Assembly: GCA_903939355.1 (NCBI GenBank)
Contig: CAJAHC010000396.1
Location: 1 to 5,986 of the forward strand
Direction: 5' to 3'
Source of the DNA: an uncultured Methylococcaceae bacterium
GTDB lineage: Bacteria; Pseudomonadota; Gammaproteobacteria; Methylococcales; Methylomonadaceae
Length of the DNA: 5,986 nt
Below are positions 1 through 5,986 of this stretch, in pieces. Position 1 is the stretch's first letter. Each line of letters starts with the position of its first letter. Made by a program: the position numbers and the translations under genes. Under the pieces are notes generated by a model. It had not been told where the DNA came from. It searched no databases and was given only the letters and a program-made list of their open reading frames with translations.

Positions 1-335
1 GTTATGTTGCATTAGATAATCAACAGATGGACGCTTTTTTAAAAGGTTTAATTACACATAGAAGAGGCAAGCTGGAAACTAACCCTGAACAACCTAAAAA
101 GCCGGACTTGCCCTTAACTAACAATAGCATACTTAAAAAACTTAAAATCGCGCTGGATTTTAAAGAAGAAGACATGCTTAATACCTTAAAATTGGCAGAC
201 TTTAAAATATCTAAAGGTGAGTTGAGTGCATTTTTCAGATTAAAAGGACATAAAAATTACCGGGAATGTGGAGACCAAATAATTAGAAATTTTTTACAAG
301 GGCTTACCATTCATTTTAGAAAGCCTGTCGAATAA
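1..335 (+). CDS. yehS: DUF1456 family protein (YehS-like), 5'-truncated by the window edge
   Basis: The reading frame is already open at base 3 and runs 110 codons to a TAA at 333-335, so the ATG at 27 is an internal methionine and the true start lies before the window. From memory E. coli YehS is about 156 residues, so roughly 45 N-terminal residues are missing. DUF1456 proteins consist of two similar helical repeats. The end of the first repeat is seen as FLKGLITHRRGK, followed by a charged linker, then a complete second repeat that starts near NNSILKKLKIAL and ends with HKNYRECGDQIIRNFLQGL, which closely matches the YehS C-terminus. The family's biochemical function is unknown; the protein has no signal peptide in the visible part and is presumably cytosolic. 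It is followed after 29 bases by the next gene in the same direction. Family assignment is good; no function should be inferred. Confidence 0.85.
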   Translation, partial: YVALDNQQMDAFLKGLITHRRGKLETNPEQPKKPDLPLTNNSILKKLKIALDFKEEDMLNTLKLADFKISKGELSAFFRLKGHKNYRECGDQIIRNFLQGLTIHFRKPVE

Positions 336-364
336 CGCTTTGCCAACTTAATAAGATACCTACC

Positions 365-607
365 ATGAACGATAAAATATCAAATAATGCAGTCATTTAC
401 GCTACATTAGCTCTTAATAGTGAAGTGGATTTACAGCGTGAATATTTGGAATCAGAAGATGTTCCTGATGATGAACGTGAAAATGAAGAAGAGATTCTGG
501 CAGATCTTGAGCAAGCTTTTATGGAATTCGTTGATTTGTACAAAAACCGTTGTAAAGTTGATAAACAATTGCCAAGCATTGACGAATTATTGAATAGTCA
601 ATTATAA
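365..607 (+). CDS. Small highly acidic hypothetical protein (80 aa)
   Basis: I do not recognise this protein. It has 21 Asp/Glu against 7 Lys/Arg in 80 residues, with the acidic residues concentrated between residues 26 and 57 (for example ESEDVPDDERENEEE). The segment from about 38 to 62 has the hydrophobic spacing of an amphipathic helix (ILADLEQAFMEFVDLY), followed by a short basic patch (KNRCKVDK) with the single cysteine at 63. There is no signal peptide or membrane segment, so it is probably cytosolic and may be a protein-binding partner, although that is a guess. ATG 365 is the only reasonable start: no ATG precedes it in frame in the 29-base gap. The ribosome binding site is weak. It lies between the DUF1456 gene and the yffB-like gene, 8 bases from the latter, which suggests co-transcription. 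The codon usage looks like that of its neighbours, and the opposite-strand frame across it gives a Ser/Arg-rich product typical of a shadow. Confidence 0.65.
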   Translation: MNDKISNNAVIYATLALNSEVDLQREYLESEDVPDDERENEEEILADLEQAFMEFVDLYKNRCKVDKQLPSIDELLNSQL

Positions 608-615
608 GTAAGTCT

Positions 616-960
616 ATGCAGACGCTTTATGGAATAAAAAACTGCGATACCGTTAAAAGGGCTCGGCAGTGGCTTGATAATAATCACATAGCCTATCGCT
701 TCCATGATTTTCGAGCTGATGGATTACTTCCCGCGCAACTAAATGATTTTGCCGCCCGTATAGACTGGAATAAATTACTTAATCGTAGCAGTGCCAGTTG
801 GCGGCAACTCAGTCTAGACCAACAAAGCGAGTTAACCGCAGAAAAAGCAATTGCACTAATGTTAACCAACCCAATACTAATCAAGCGTCCAGTTTTAGAT
901 ACGGGAGATAAATTGATTATTGGTTTCAATGTCGACCATTACCAAGCCGAATTATTATGA
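616..960 (+). CDS. yffB: YffB/ArsC-like (Spx/MgsR type) thioredoxin-fold protein
   Basis: This 114-residue protein is the usual length for YffB. It opens with the beta-strand and active-site loop LYGIKNCDTVKRA, with the only cysteine at residue 10, followed by the DFRADG segment (31-36), the helix ending in SSASWRQL (58-65), and the ILIKRPV strand (87-93) with the cis-proline of the thioredoxin fold. Arg57 and Arg91 sit where arsenate reductase ArsC has two of its three anion-binding arginines; the third is not evident in the C-terminal GFNVDHYQ segment. With one Cys and an incomplete arginine set, arsenate reduction is unlikely; YffB relatives have been proposed to use glutathione, but the substrate is not established. 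Its TGA stop overlaps the dapE ATG as ATGA (957-960), the same gene pairing seen in E. coli and many gammaproteobacteria, implying translational coupling. The start is the first ATG after the upstream stop; its ribosome binding site is poor. Confidence 0.87.
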   Translation: MQTLYGIKNCDTVKRARQWLDNNHIAYRFHDFRADGLLPAQLNDFAARIDWNKLLNRSSASWRQLSLDQQSELTAEKAIALMLTNPILIKRPVLDTGDKLIIGFNVDHYQAELL

Positions 961-2096
961 GTGAACCCTTAGCGCTTCTTAGAGATCTTATTAGCCGAGA
1001 ATCGGTAACACCTGAGGATGCAGGTTGTCAGGATCTGTTGGCCGCACGTTTAGTTAAACTGAATTTTAAAGAAGAGCGTCTTAATTTTAATGACACACAA
1101 AATATTTGGCTTAGGCGTGGTGAAGCAAAGCCATTATTTACTTTTTTAGGACATACGGATGTAGTACCCCCTGGACCATTAGAGGCTTGGTTATCACCTC
1201 CTTTTGTGCCAACTATTCGTGATGGTAAGCTGTATGGCCGAGGCGCTGCAGATATGAAAGGCGGTATTGCTTGTTTTTTAATTGCCGTTGAACGCTTTAT
1301 CGCCAAACATCCCAATCATCAAGGTTCAATCGCTGTTATGTTAACCAGTGATGAAGAAGGTATAGCTACTAATGGTGTGGTTAAAGTGATGGAGGTCTTA
1401 GAGCAGCGTCATGAAAAAATTGATTGGTGTTTGGTAGGTGAGCCATCCAGCGATAAAAAAATAGGTGATGTCATTCGTGTAGGTCGGCGTGGTTCTTTAT
1501 GTGCCAAATTAACTGTTATTGGCATTCAAGGGCACGTAGCTTATCCAGAGTTGGCAGATAATCCAATTCATAGTTTTGCTCCGGCTTTAAAAGAACTGAC
1601 CGAAGAGATTTGGGATCAAGGAAACTTGTTTTTCCCACCAACCAGTTTACAGGTTTCAAATATCAATTCTGGAACGGGGGCTGAAAATATTATACCTGGT
1701 AGTGCAGAGGTTCAATTTAATTTACGTTTTTGCACGGAATTGAGTGAAGCAACAATTAAACAACGTACTTCTGCCATTTTGGATAAATATAACTTTACCT
1801 ATGAGATTCAATGGCGATTGTCGGGTAATCCATTTTTAACGGAAAAAGGTGTACTGATTGATGCAACCCATGCTGCAATTAAAACAGTAACAGGTTTTGA
1901 TACATTGGATGATACCGGTGGTGGTACTTCGGATGGACGTTTTATTGCCCCAACTGGGGCTCAGGTAATTGAATTGGGACCTTTGAATGAAAGCATTCAC
2001 AAAATCAATGAAAACGTGGGCATAGATGATTTAGAAATTTTAACTGCAATTTATGAGCAAATAATGGTTAATTTATTGGTAAAGCCAACGCTTTAA
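957..2096 (+). CDS. dapE: Succinyl-diaminopimelate desuccinylase DapE
   Basis: DapE hydrolyses N-succinyl-LL-2,6-diaminopimelate to succinate and LL-diaminopimelate in the cytosolic succinylase branch of lysine and meso-diaminopimelate synthesis. The 379-residue length matches the family (about 375). All expected metal and catalytic residues of this di-zinc M20 peptidase-fold enzyme are seen: His66 in GHTDVVPPG, Asp99 in AADMKGG, general base Glu133 and ligand Glu134 in TSDEEG, Glu162 in GEPSS, and His348 in ESIHKINENV. His193 in QGHVAYP corresponds to the His contributed across the dimer interface in the H. influenzae enzyme. The GGGTSDGRF motif (321-329) and SGNPFLT (289-295) are also typical. 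The catalytic domain is split (about 1-175 and 290-379) by the dimerisation domain. One small oddity is Glu198 in AYPELADNP, where E. coli and H. influenzae have His. The start overlaps the yffB stop, with no clear Shine-Dalgarno, so translation is probably coupled. Confidence 0.97.
   Translation: MSEPLALLRDLISRESVTPEDAGCQDLLAARLVKLNFKEERLNFNDTQNIWLRRGEAKPLFTFLGHTDVVPPGPLEAWLSPPFVPTIRDGKLYGRGAADMKGGIACFLIAVERFIAKHPNHQGSIAVMLTSDEEGIATNGVVKVMEVLEQRHEKIDWCLVGEPSSDKKIGDVIRVGRRGSLCAKLTVIGIQGHVAYPELADNPIHSFAPALKELTEEIWDQGNLFFPPTSLQVSNINSGTGAENIIPGSAEVQFNLRFCTELSEATIKQRTSAILDKYNFTYEIQWRLSGNPFLTEKGVLIDATHAAIKTVTGFDTLDDTGGGTSDGRFIAPTGAQVIELGPLNESIHKINENVGIDDLEILTAIYEQIMVNLLVKPTL
2080..2095. other. Small perfect dyad across the dapE stop codon
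   Basis: Arms TAAAGC (2080-2085) and GCTTTA (2090-2095) flank the loop CAAC, giving a 6-bp hairpin that contains the last codons of dapE and most of its stop codon. No T-run follows, so it is not a standard intrinsic terminator. It could protect the 3' end of an upstream message or be chance. Confidence 0.3.
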
Positions 2097-2133
2097 CGCT
2101 AATTCTACAAAAATTACCCATTAAATTATCAAT

Positions 2134-2147
2134 GAGGAAAGAACTTG
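2134..2147 (+). promoter_or_regulatory. Shine-Dalgarno that decides a TTG start for the GH3 gene
   Basis: GAGGA at 2134-2138 is the strongest ribosome binding site in the window and lies 6 bases before TTG 2145. An in-frame TGA at 2133-2135 closes the frame just upstream, and the next in-frame ATG is codon 38, which would remove the whole lipoprotein signal. TTG is therefore the only start that fits both the ribosome binding site and the signal peptide. The ATG at 2132 is in another frame and soon reaches a stop. Confidence 0.85.
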
Positions 2148-4385
2148 CCTATAAAAAGTATTTTTTTAATAGCCATTTTATTTGTCATAGTGGGGTGTTC
2201 TGTGAGAAATCAAAAACAAAGCAAAGTAAATAAGGTTGAAGAGCTTCTGGCTAAAATGACGCTGGAAGAAAAAATAGGGCAGATGACCCAGGTTGATTTC
2301 TCGGTAATTGGTGCTCCTGCGGGTCAAAATTTGGATGATCCAATTGATAAGGCGAAGCTTGAAGATGCCGTCATTGCACATCATGTGGGCTCTATTCTTA
2401 ATACCCCTACTACGCCGCAAAACAAAGCCCAATCCATTGAAATGTGGCGGAAAATTACACAAACAGTGCAAGCTGTTAGCGCAAAATCCCGATTAAAAAT
2501 TCCGGTACTCTACGGTATTGACGCTATACATGGTGCCACTTATACCAAAAATGCAGTGTTATTTCCGCAAGCCATTAATATGGCGGCAACTTTTAATCCT
2601 GAATTAAGTTTTAAAGAAGGTGCAATTACTGCCCGAGAATTACGTGCTTCCGGATTGCAGTGGAATTTCTCGCCCGTGATGGATATTGGTCGTCAACCAT
2701 TATGGCCACGGTTATGGGAAACCTATGGTGAGGATGTCCATCTTGCCAGTATTTTGGGAGCTTCTTATATAAAGGGTCACCAAGGCGATGATTTTTCCGC
2801 ATCGAATAAAGCGTTAACCTGTTTGAAGCATTATGTGGGTTACAGTTTTCCTATTAATGGCAAAGACAGAACGCCTGCCTGGATTAGTGAAAGAATGCTT
2901 CGTGAGTATTTTTTACCTACCTTTGAGGCTGGAATCAAAGCAGGGTCGCCAACGATTATGGTTAATTCTGGAGAAGTTGATGGCATTCCCGGTCATGCCA
3001 ACTATCACTATTTAACAACCATCTTGCGTGGAGAAATGGGTTTTAAGGGCTTTACCTTGTCTGACTGGGAGGATATTAAGCGTCTTTACACCCGGGACAA
3101 ATTGGCAACCTCTGAAAAAGAAGCCGTTAAAATTGCGGTCATGGCCGGCATTGATATGAGCATGATACCCATGGACTTTTCTTTTTATGACTTGTTGTTG
3201 GAGTTGGTTAAATCTGGAGAAGTACCAATAACTCGTATAGATGAAGCTGTATCCAGAATTCTTCAAGTAAAATTTGAGGCTGGACTGTTTGAACCGGATA
3301 ACAAAATGTTATCCATAGAAGGTAATTTTGCAACACCTGAAGCAATTGCTACTAATGGTCAGGCCGCGAGAGAATCAATAGTTCTTGCCAAAAATGACAA
3401 TCATATTTTACCTTTAAAAAAAGACGCCAATATTTTGGTGACCGGACCTACAGCTAATTTATTGAGCGCAATGAATGGCGGTTGGACTATTACTTGGCAA
3501 GGCGATGACGAAAGCTTATATCCAAAAAATCAGTTAACGGTTTTTAAAGCCATAGAAAAAAAGTCAACCGGTAAAGTTACATATATTGAAGGATCCTCAT
3601 TTACAGATGAGATTGATATAAATAGGGTAATTGAAGCCGCTAAAAATCATGACACTATTGTCTTATGTTTAGGGGAGAAACCTTATACAGAAACACTGGG
3701 TAATATTGGTTCTTTAAATCTTAATCAAGCCCAAATTAACTTAGCTAATGCAGTCATTGCCACAGGAAAGCCGGTTGTTCTAATTACGTTGGGTGGTCGT
3801 CCTCGCATCATTACGGCTCAGGTTGAAAAGGTGGATGGTGTTATTTTAGGATTTTTACCGGGCATGGAGGGTGGAACCGCTATTGCTGATATTTTATTTG
3901 GTGACTATAACCCTAATGGCAGATTGCCTATTTCTTATCCTAGAGATACTAATGATATTGTGATGTATGATCATAAACCAATGGAATCTTATGAATCTAA
4001 TGGCTATAAACCACTTTATCCTTTTGGTCACGGCTTAAGCTATACCACTTTTCAAACCAACGATTTAAAGTTACAAAAAGACAAGTTCACGTTAGACGAG
4101 AATATTAATATTACCGTTACTGTTAAAAACACTGGCCTGAGAAAAGGCAAAGAAACAGTTTTACTTTATGTAAATGATATCGCGGCCTCTGTAACAAGAC
4201 CCAGTAAACAATTGAAGGCGTTTAAAAAAGTAGAGCTCAATCCAGGTCAACTTGAACACTTAAGTTTTACCTTAACGCCAGATGATCTTTCTTTTATTGG
4301 TGTTGATCTTAAGCGGACTGTAGAGGTGGGAGACTTTAAAGTGATGGTCGGTAACGAAACGGTTACTTTTTCTTTAGCAAAATAG
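2145..4385 (+). CDS. Family 3 glycoside hydrolase, exported lipoprotein (beta-glucosidase / beta-glucan exohydrolase type)
   Basis: GH3 enzymes of this type remove glucose from the non-reducing ends of beta-glucosides or beta-glucans by a retaining mechanism. The first 18 residues are a lipoprotein signal: Lys4, a hydrophobic run and the lipobox IVGC with Cys18. Ser at +2 fits sorting to the outer membrane. The barrel domain spans about 35-385, with GIDAIHG (124-130), Lys228-His229 in CLKHYVGYS, and the nucleophile Asp307 in GFTLSDWED. The alpha/beta sandwich domain (about 410-600) has GGWTITWQGDD and GEKPYTE, where Glu516 is the likely acid/base. Trp308 and Trp451 match the aromatic clamp of barley ExoI. 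Conserved PGMEGG and YPFGHGLSYTTF segments follow, and about 640-744 is a fibronectin-III-like domain. The NagZ motif is absent, so peptidoglycan recycling is not its role. At 746 residues it is full length. The long motifs resemble enzymes of Bacteroidetes. The transporter gene follows after 14 bases. The exact substrate is inferred, not shown. Confidence 0.95.
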   Translation: MPIKSIFLIAILFVIVGCSVRNQKQSKVNKVEELLAKMTLEEKIGQMTQVDFSVIGAPAGQNLDDPIDKAKLEDAVIAHHVGSILNTPTTPQNKAQSIEMWRKITQTVQAVSAKSRLKIPVLYGIDAIHGATYTKNAVLFPQAINMAATFNPELSFKEGAITARELRASGLQWNFSPVMDIGRQPLWPRLWETYGEDVHLASILGASYIKGHQGDDFSASNKALTCLKHYVGYSFPINGKDRTPAWISERMLREYFLPTFEAGIKAGSPTIMVNSGEVDGIPGHANYHYLTTILRGEMGFKGFTLSDWEDIKRLYTRDKLATSEKEAVKIAVMAGIDMSMIPMDFSFYDLLLELVKSGEVPITRIDEAVSRILQVKFEAGLFEPDNKMLSIEGNFATPEAIATNGQAARESIVLAKNDNHILPLKKDANILVTGPTANLLSAMNGGWTITWQGDDESLYPKNQLTVFKAIEKKSTGKVTYIEGSSFTDEIDINRVIEAAKNHDTIVLCLGEKPYTETLGNIGSLNLNQAQINLANAVIATGKPVVLITLGGRPRIITAQVEKVDGVILGFLPGMEGGTAIADILFGDYNPNGRLPISYPRDTNDIVMYDHKPMESYESNGYKPLYPFGHGLSYTTFQTNDLKLQKDKFTLDENINITVTVKNTGLRKGKETVLLYVNDIAASVTRPSKQLKAFKKVELNPGQLEHLSFTLTPDDLSFIGVDLKRTVEVGDFKVMVGNETVTFSLAK

Positions 4386-4399
4386 CAGACAAGATTTAA

Positions 4400-5704
4400 A
4401 TGACTAACATAACACCATCATCAAATGATTTATTAACTGGTAGCGAGAAAAATCCTTACTTTGGTTCATTGACTATTTTAACATCACTGTTTTTTATCTG
4501 GGGCTTTATAACCTGTTTAAATGATATTTTAATCCCGCATTTAAAATCAGTATTTGAGCTTACTTACACTCAAGCAATGTTGATTCAGTTTTGTTTTTTT
4601 GCCGCCTATTTTGTGGTTTCTGTGCCCAGTGGTTATTTGGTTGAAAAAATTGATTATAAAGCTGGAATTATTACCGGTTTATCAATAGCAGGCATAGGCT
4701 GTTTGTTATTCTATCCAGCAGCAAGTCAACATTCTTATCCTTTATTTTTAGCCGCACTTTTCGTTTTAGCTTCTGGTATTACCCTGCTACAAGTAGCCGC
4801 AAACCCTTACGTTACCATTTTGGGGTGCCCTGAAACGGCATCCAGTCGGTTAACAATGACCCAAGCATTCAATTCGTTAGGTACCACTATTGCGCCCTAT
4901 TTTGGTAGTTTATTTATTCTCTCTGCGGCAGTTAAAACTGCAGAAGATATTAAGTTGCTCGATGCCAATCAATTATCAAGTTATCAAACCGCTCAAGCGG
5001 CCGCCGTTCAGAATCCTTATCTGTTTATTGCAGCGCTTTTATTTTTTATTGCCATTATATTTGCGCTTATAAAGCTCCCCAATATTAAAGTGATTAATAA
5101 AAAACCTGATCAATTTGTAGCATCATCAATCGATAATCAACACCACAGTGCTTGGGGGTATAACCACTTGGTTTTAGGCGCTATCGCCATTTTTCTTTAC
5201 GTCGGTGGTGAAGTTTGTATTGGTAGTTTTCTTATTAACTTTATGGGGGAACCTGCCATTGCTGGGCTGGCAGAAAATGAAGCAGGCAAGTATGTTTCTT
5301 TTTACTGGGGCGGAGCTATGGTAGGTCGATTTATCGGCGCAGCTGTTATGCAAAAAATTCACCCCGGTAAAGTACTCGTATTTAATGCACTGGCAGCAAC
5401 TTGTTTAGTTTTAATAACCATTAATTCCAGTGGCTCTATAGCCATGTGGGCAATTCTTTCTGTTGGGTTGTTTAATTCCATTATGTTTCCAACTATTTTT
5501 TCACTAGCAATTAGTGGCTTGGGAAGTCATACAGGGCAGGGTTCAGGTATTTTATGTGCGGCAATAGTTGGAGGCGCTATCCTTCCAGTTATACAAGGGC
5601 TTTTCGCTGACCAGATTGGGGTCCAAGCCGCTTTTTTTATTCCAGTTTTATGTTATCTATATATCAGTTATTACGGTTGGAAAGGCTGTATCCCATCAAA
5701 TTAA
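4400..5704 (+). CDS. Sugar/H+ symporter of the FHS family (FucP/GluP/NagP type, MFS)
   Basis: This 434-residue inner-membrane protein has about twelve hydrophobic segments (roughly 23-45, 58-80, 88-108, 113-137, 153-175, 206-226, 254-281, 296-318, 322-342, 346-372, 382-404 and 408-427) with a hydrophilic central loop near 228-252, as in the major facilitator superfamily. The N-terminal [16 protein letters not shown] is the signature of the fucose/glucose/galactose symporters, and Asp42 in it corresponds to the proton-coupling Asp46 of E. coli FucP. Asn158 in TQAFNSLGT corresponds to FucP Asn162. Position 131 is Gln in LLQVAANPY, where FucP has Glu135; this is, as I recall it, usual in the GluP/NagP branch. 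A glucose or related hexose is thus more likely than fucose, while N-acetylglucosamine remains possible. An in-frame TAA at 4397-4399 forces the ATG at 4400; the ribosome binding site (AAGA at 4391-4394) is weak, suggesting coupling to the GH3 gene 14 bases upstream. Confidence 0.94.
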   Translation: MTNITPSSNDLLTGSEKNPYFGSLTILTSLFFIWGFITCLNDILIPHLKSVFELTYTQAMLIQFCFFAAYFVVSVPSGYLVEKIDYKAGIITGLSIAGIGCLLFYPAASQHSYPLFLAALFVLASGITLLQVAANPYVTILGCPETASSRLTMTQAFNSLGTTIAPYFGSLFILSAAVKTAEDIKLLDANQLSSYQTAQAAAVQNPYLFIAALLFFIAIIFALIKLPNIKVINKKPDQFVASSIDNQHHSAWGYNHLVLGAIAIFLYVGGEVCIGSFLINFMGEPAIAGLAENEAGKYVSFYWGGAMVGRFIGAAVMQKIHPGKVLVFNALAATCLVLITINSSGSIAMWAILSVGLFNSIMFPTIFSLAISGLGSHTGQGSGILCAAIVGGAILPVIQGLFADQIGVQAAFFIPVLCYLYISYYGWKGCIPSN

Positions 5705-5754
5705 CTTAGTTTGTTACTACTTGGTTTCTTGTTTCTATTCCATATAAATAAAAG

Positions 5755-5790
5755 TATAAAGATATCATTAGCTTTAATCATATTTTTATA
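5755..5790. terminator. Probable transcription terminator: long AT-only inverted repeat
   Basis: Sixteen-base arms at 5755-5770 and 5775-5790 flank the loop GCTT. As RNA, 15 of 16 positions can pair (one C-C mismatch, one G-U). The right arm ends in a run of five T, the left arm carries AAA in the matching place, so the structure could act on transcripts from either side. It begins 50 bases after the transporter stop and is the first good hairpin there. The stem has almost no G or C, which makes it weak for an intrinsic terminator; assignment is therefore moderate. Confidence 0.5.
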
Positions 5791-5793
5791 AGT

Positions 5794-5816
5794 GCATTGA
5801 CAGACTATTGTAATGC
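5794..5816. repeat. Short imperfect inverted repeat
   Basis: Arms GCATTGACA (5794-5802) and TGTAATGC (5809-5816) form an 8-bp stem with one bulged G and a 6-base loop. It follows the AT-only hairpin after three bases. No T-run follows it. Its left arm includes the bases TTGACA. It may be an accessory hairpin of the 3' end or a protein-binding dyad; the sequence does not decide. Confidence 0.35.
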
Positions 5817-5852
5817 TGGAGTTGAGATCCCCTAAAGATAGAGGACCTTTGA

Positions 5853-5883
5853 TTGCGTGGCGGTACATATTGCCCAATATAAT
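5853..5883 (+). promoter_or_regulatory. Possible weak promoter for a gene beyond the window
   Basis: TATAAT at 5878-5883 is a perfect -10 consensus. The best upstream match, TTGCGT at 5853-5858, agrees at only three of six positions and the spacing of 19 is long. Two copies of ATGCAA (5885-5890 and 5895-5900), one helical turn apart, follow it. In such AT-rich DNA a perfect -10 alone is weak evidence. Confidence 0.25.
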
Positions 5884-5923
5884 AATGCAAAACCATGCAA
5901 GAAATCTTACTGCGGATGAAAAA

Positions 5924-5965
5924 CTATAAATTATAGGAAGTAGCAGGTCAGTATATTTTTACTGA
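5924..5965. repeat. Two short perfect dyads near the window end
   Basis: CTATAA/TTATAG around a single A (5924-5936) and TCAGTA/TACTGA around a six-base TATTTT loop (5948-5965) are perfect inverted repeats twelve bases apart (11 intervening bases). They lie downstream of a possible -10 element and could be operator-like sites or RNA hairpins in the leader of a following gene, but both are short and AT-rich and may be chance. Confidence 0.3.
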
Positions 5966-5986
5966 GAGTTATTTTGTCGCATCGTA

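Larger units (their letters stand above)
5705..5986. other. Intergenic 3' tail without a convincing gene
   Basis: These 282 bases follow the transporter gene. They contain the terminator-like repeat, a second hairpin, a possible -10 element and two short dyads. The longest frames are 38 codons on the + strand (5813-5929) and a similar overlapping one on the - strand; neither has a ribosome binding site or a recognisable protein motif. Confidence 0.6.

Noticed and set aside
27..29. ATG as the start of the first gene.
   Set aside because: The frame is open to the window edge and the upstream residues and YehS similarity show a longer protein.
2132..2134. ATG just before the GH3 gene.
   Set aside because: It is in a different frame, ends after about 33 codons and overlaps the Shine-Dalgarno.
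2070..2135. Sigma-70 promoter before the GH3 gene.
   Set aside because: TTGGTA at 2076-2081 has no reasonable -10 at proper distance; other pairs match at three or fewer positions.
3012..3266. Opposite-strand open frames inside the large genes (for example 3012-3266 and 1028-1315).
   Set aside because: They lie fully inside strongly supported genes, have no ribosome binding sites and no recognisable domains.
2130..4385. NagZ-type beta-N-acetylglucosaminidase, suggested by closeness to a cell-wall precursor gene.
   Set aside because: The KH(F/I)PG...DSH motif is absent, the protein is twice the usual NagZ length, is exported, and has the ExoI-like tryptophan clamp.
5797..5802. Perfect TTGACA, a consensus -35 element.
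   Set aside because: No acceptable -10 lies 16-18 bases downstream, and the bases sit inside a hairpin arm.
5813..5929. A 38-codon + strand frame, starting MLELRSPKDR, overlapped by a frame of similar length on the - strand.
   Set aside because: No ribosome binding site, no recognised motif, and open frames on both strands over the same bases suggest chance or a decayed remnant.

Overview
The window is an AT-rich stretch of bacterial chromosome whose five complete genes and one 5'-truncated gene all lie on the + strand. The pairing of a YffB/ArsC-like gene with dapE, overlapping by 4 bases, and a YehS-type DUF1456 protein nearby point to a gammaproteobacterium. A low-GC member of a group such as Methylococcales is possible, but this is inference: there is no rRNA or other decisive marker here. 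I see no mobile element, CRISPR array or tRNA/rRNA gene.

Layout. Positions 1-335 hold the C-terminal two thirds of a DUF1456 (YehS-like) protein. Positions 365-607 encode a very acidic 80-residue protein that I do not recognise. Positions 616-960 encode a YffB-type thioredoxin-fold protein, overlapping dapE (957-2096), which encodes the desuccinylase of the lysine/meso-diaminopimelate pathway. After a 48-base gap with a small dyad at the dapE stop comes a catabolic pair: a secreted lipoprotein glycoside hydrolase of family 3 (2145-4385, TTG start) and, 14 bases later, a 12-helix sugar/H+ symporter of the FucP/GluP type (4400-5704). The last 282 bases have no convincing gene but carry several inverted repeats, the first of which looks like the operon terminator.

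How the genes work together. The first four genes read as ordinary housekeeping and conserved-unknown genes, with dapE supplying a cell-wall and lysine precursor. The last two form a plausible minimal beta-glucan or cello-oligosaccharide scavenging module: the GH3 enzyme, anchored by its lipid on the periplasmic or outer-membrane side, releases monosaccharide from non-reducing ends, and the inner-membrane symporter imports it. Spacing (29, 8, -4, 48 and 14 bases) allows one long transcript, but the dapE/GH3 junction is the natural place for a separate transcription unit. No new defence, mobile or RNA system is visible. The points most worth checking are the origin and substrate of the GH3-transporter pair, the unidentified acidic protein, and the dyad-rich 3' tail.
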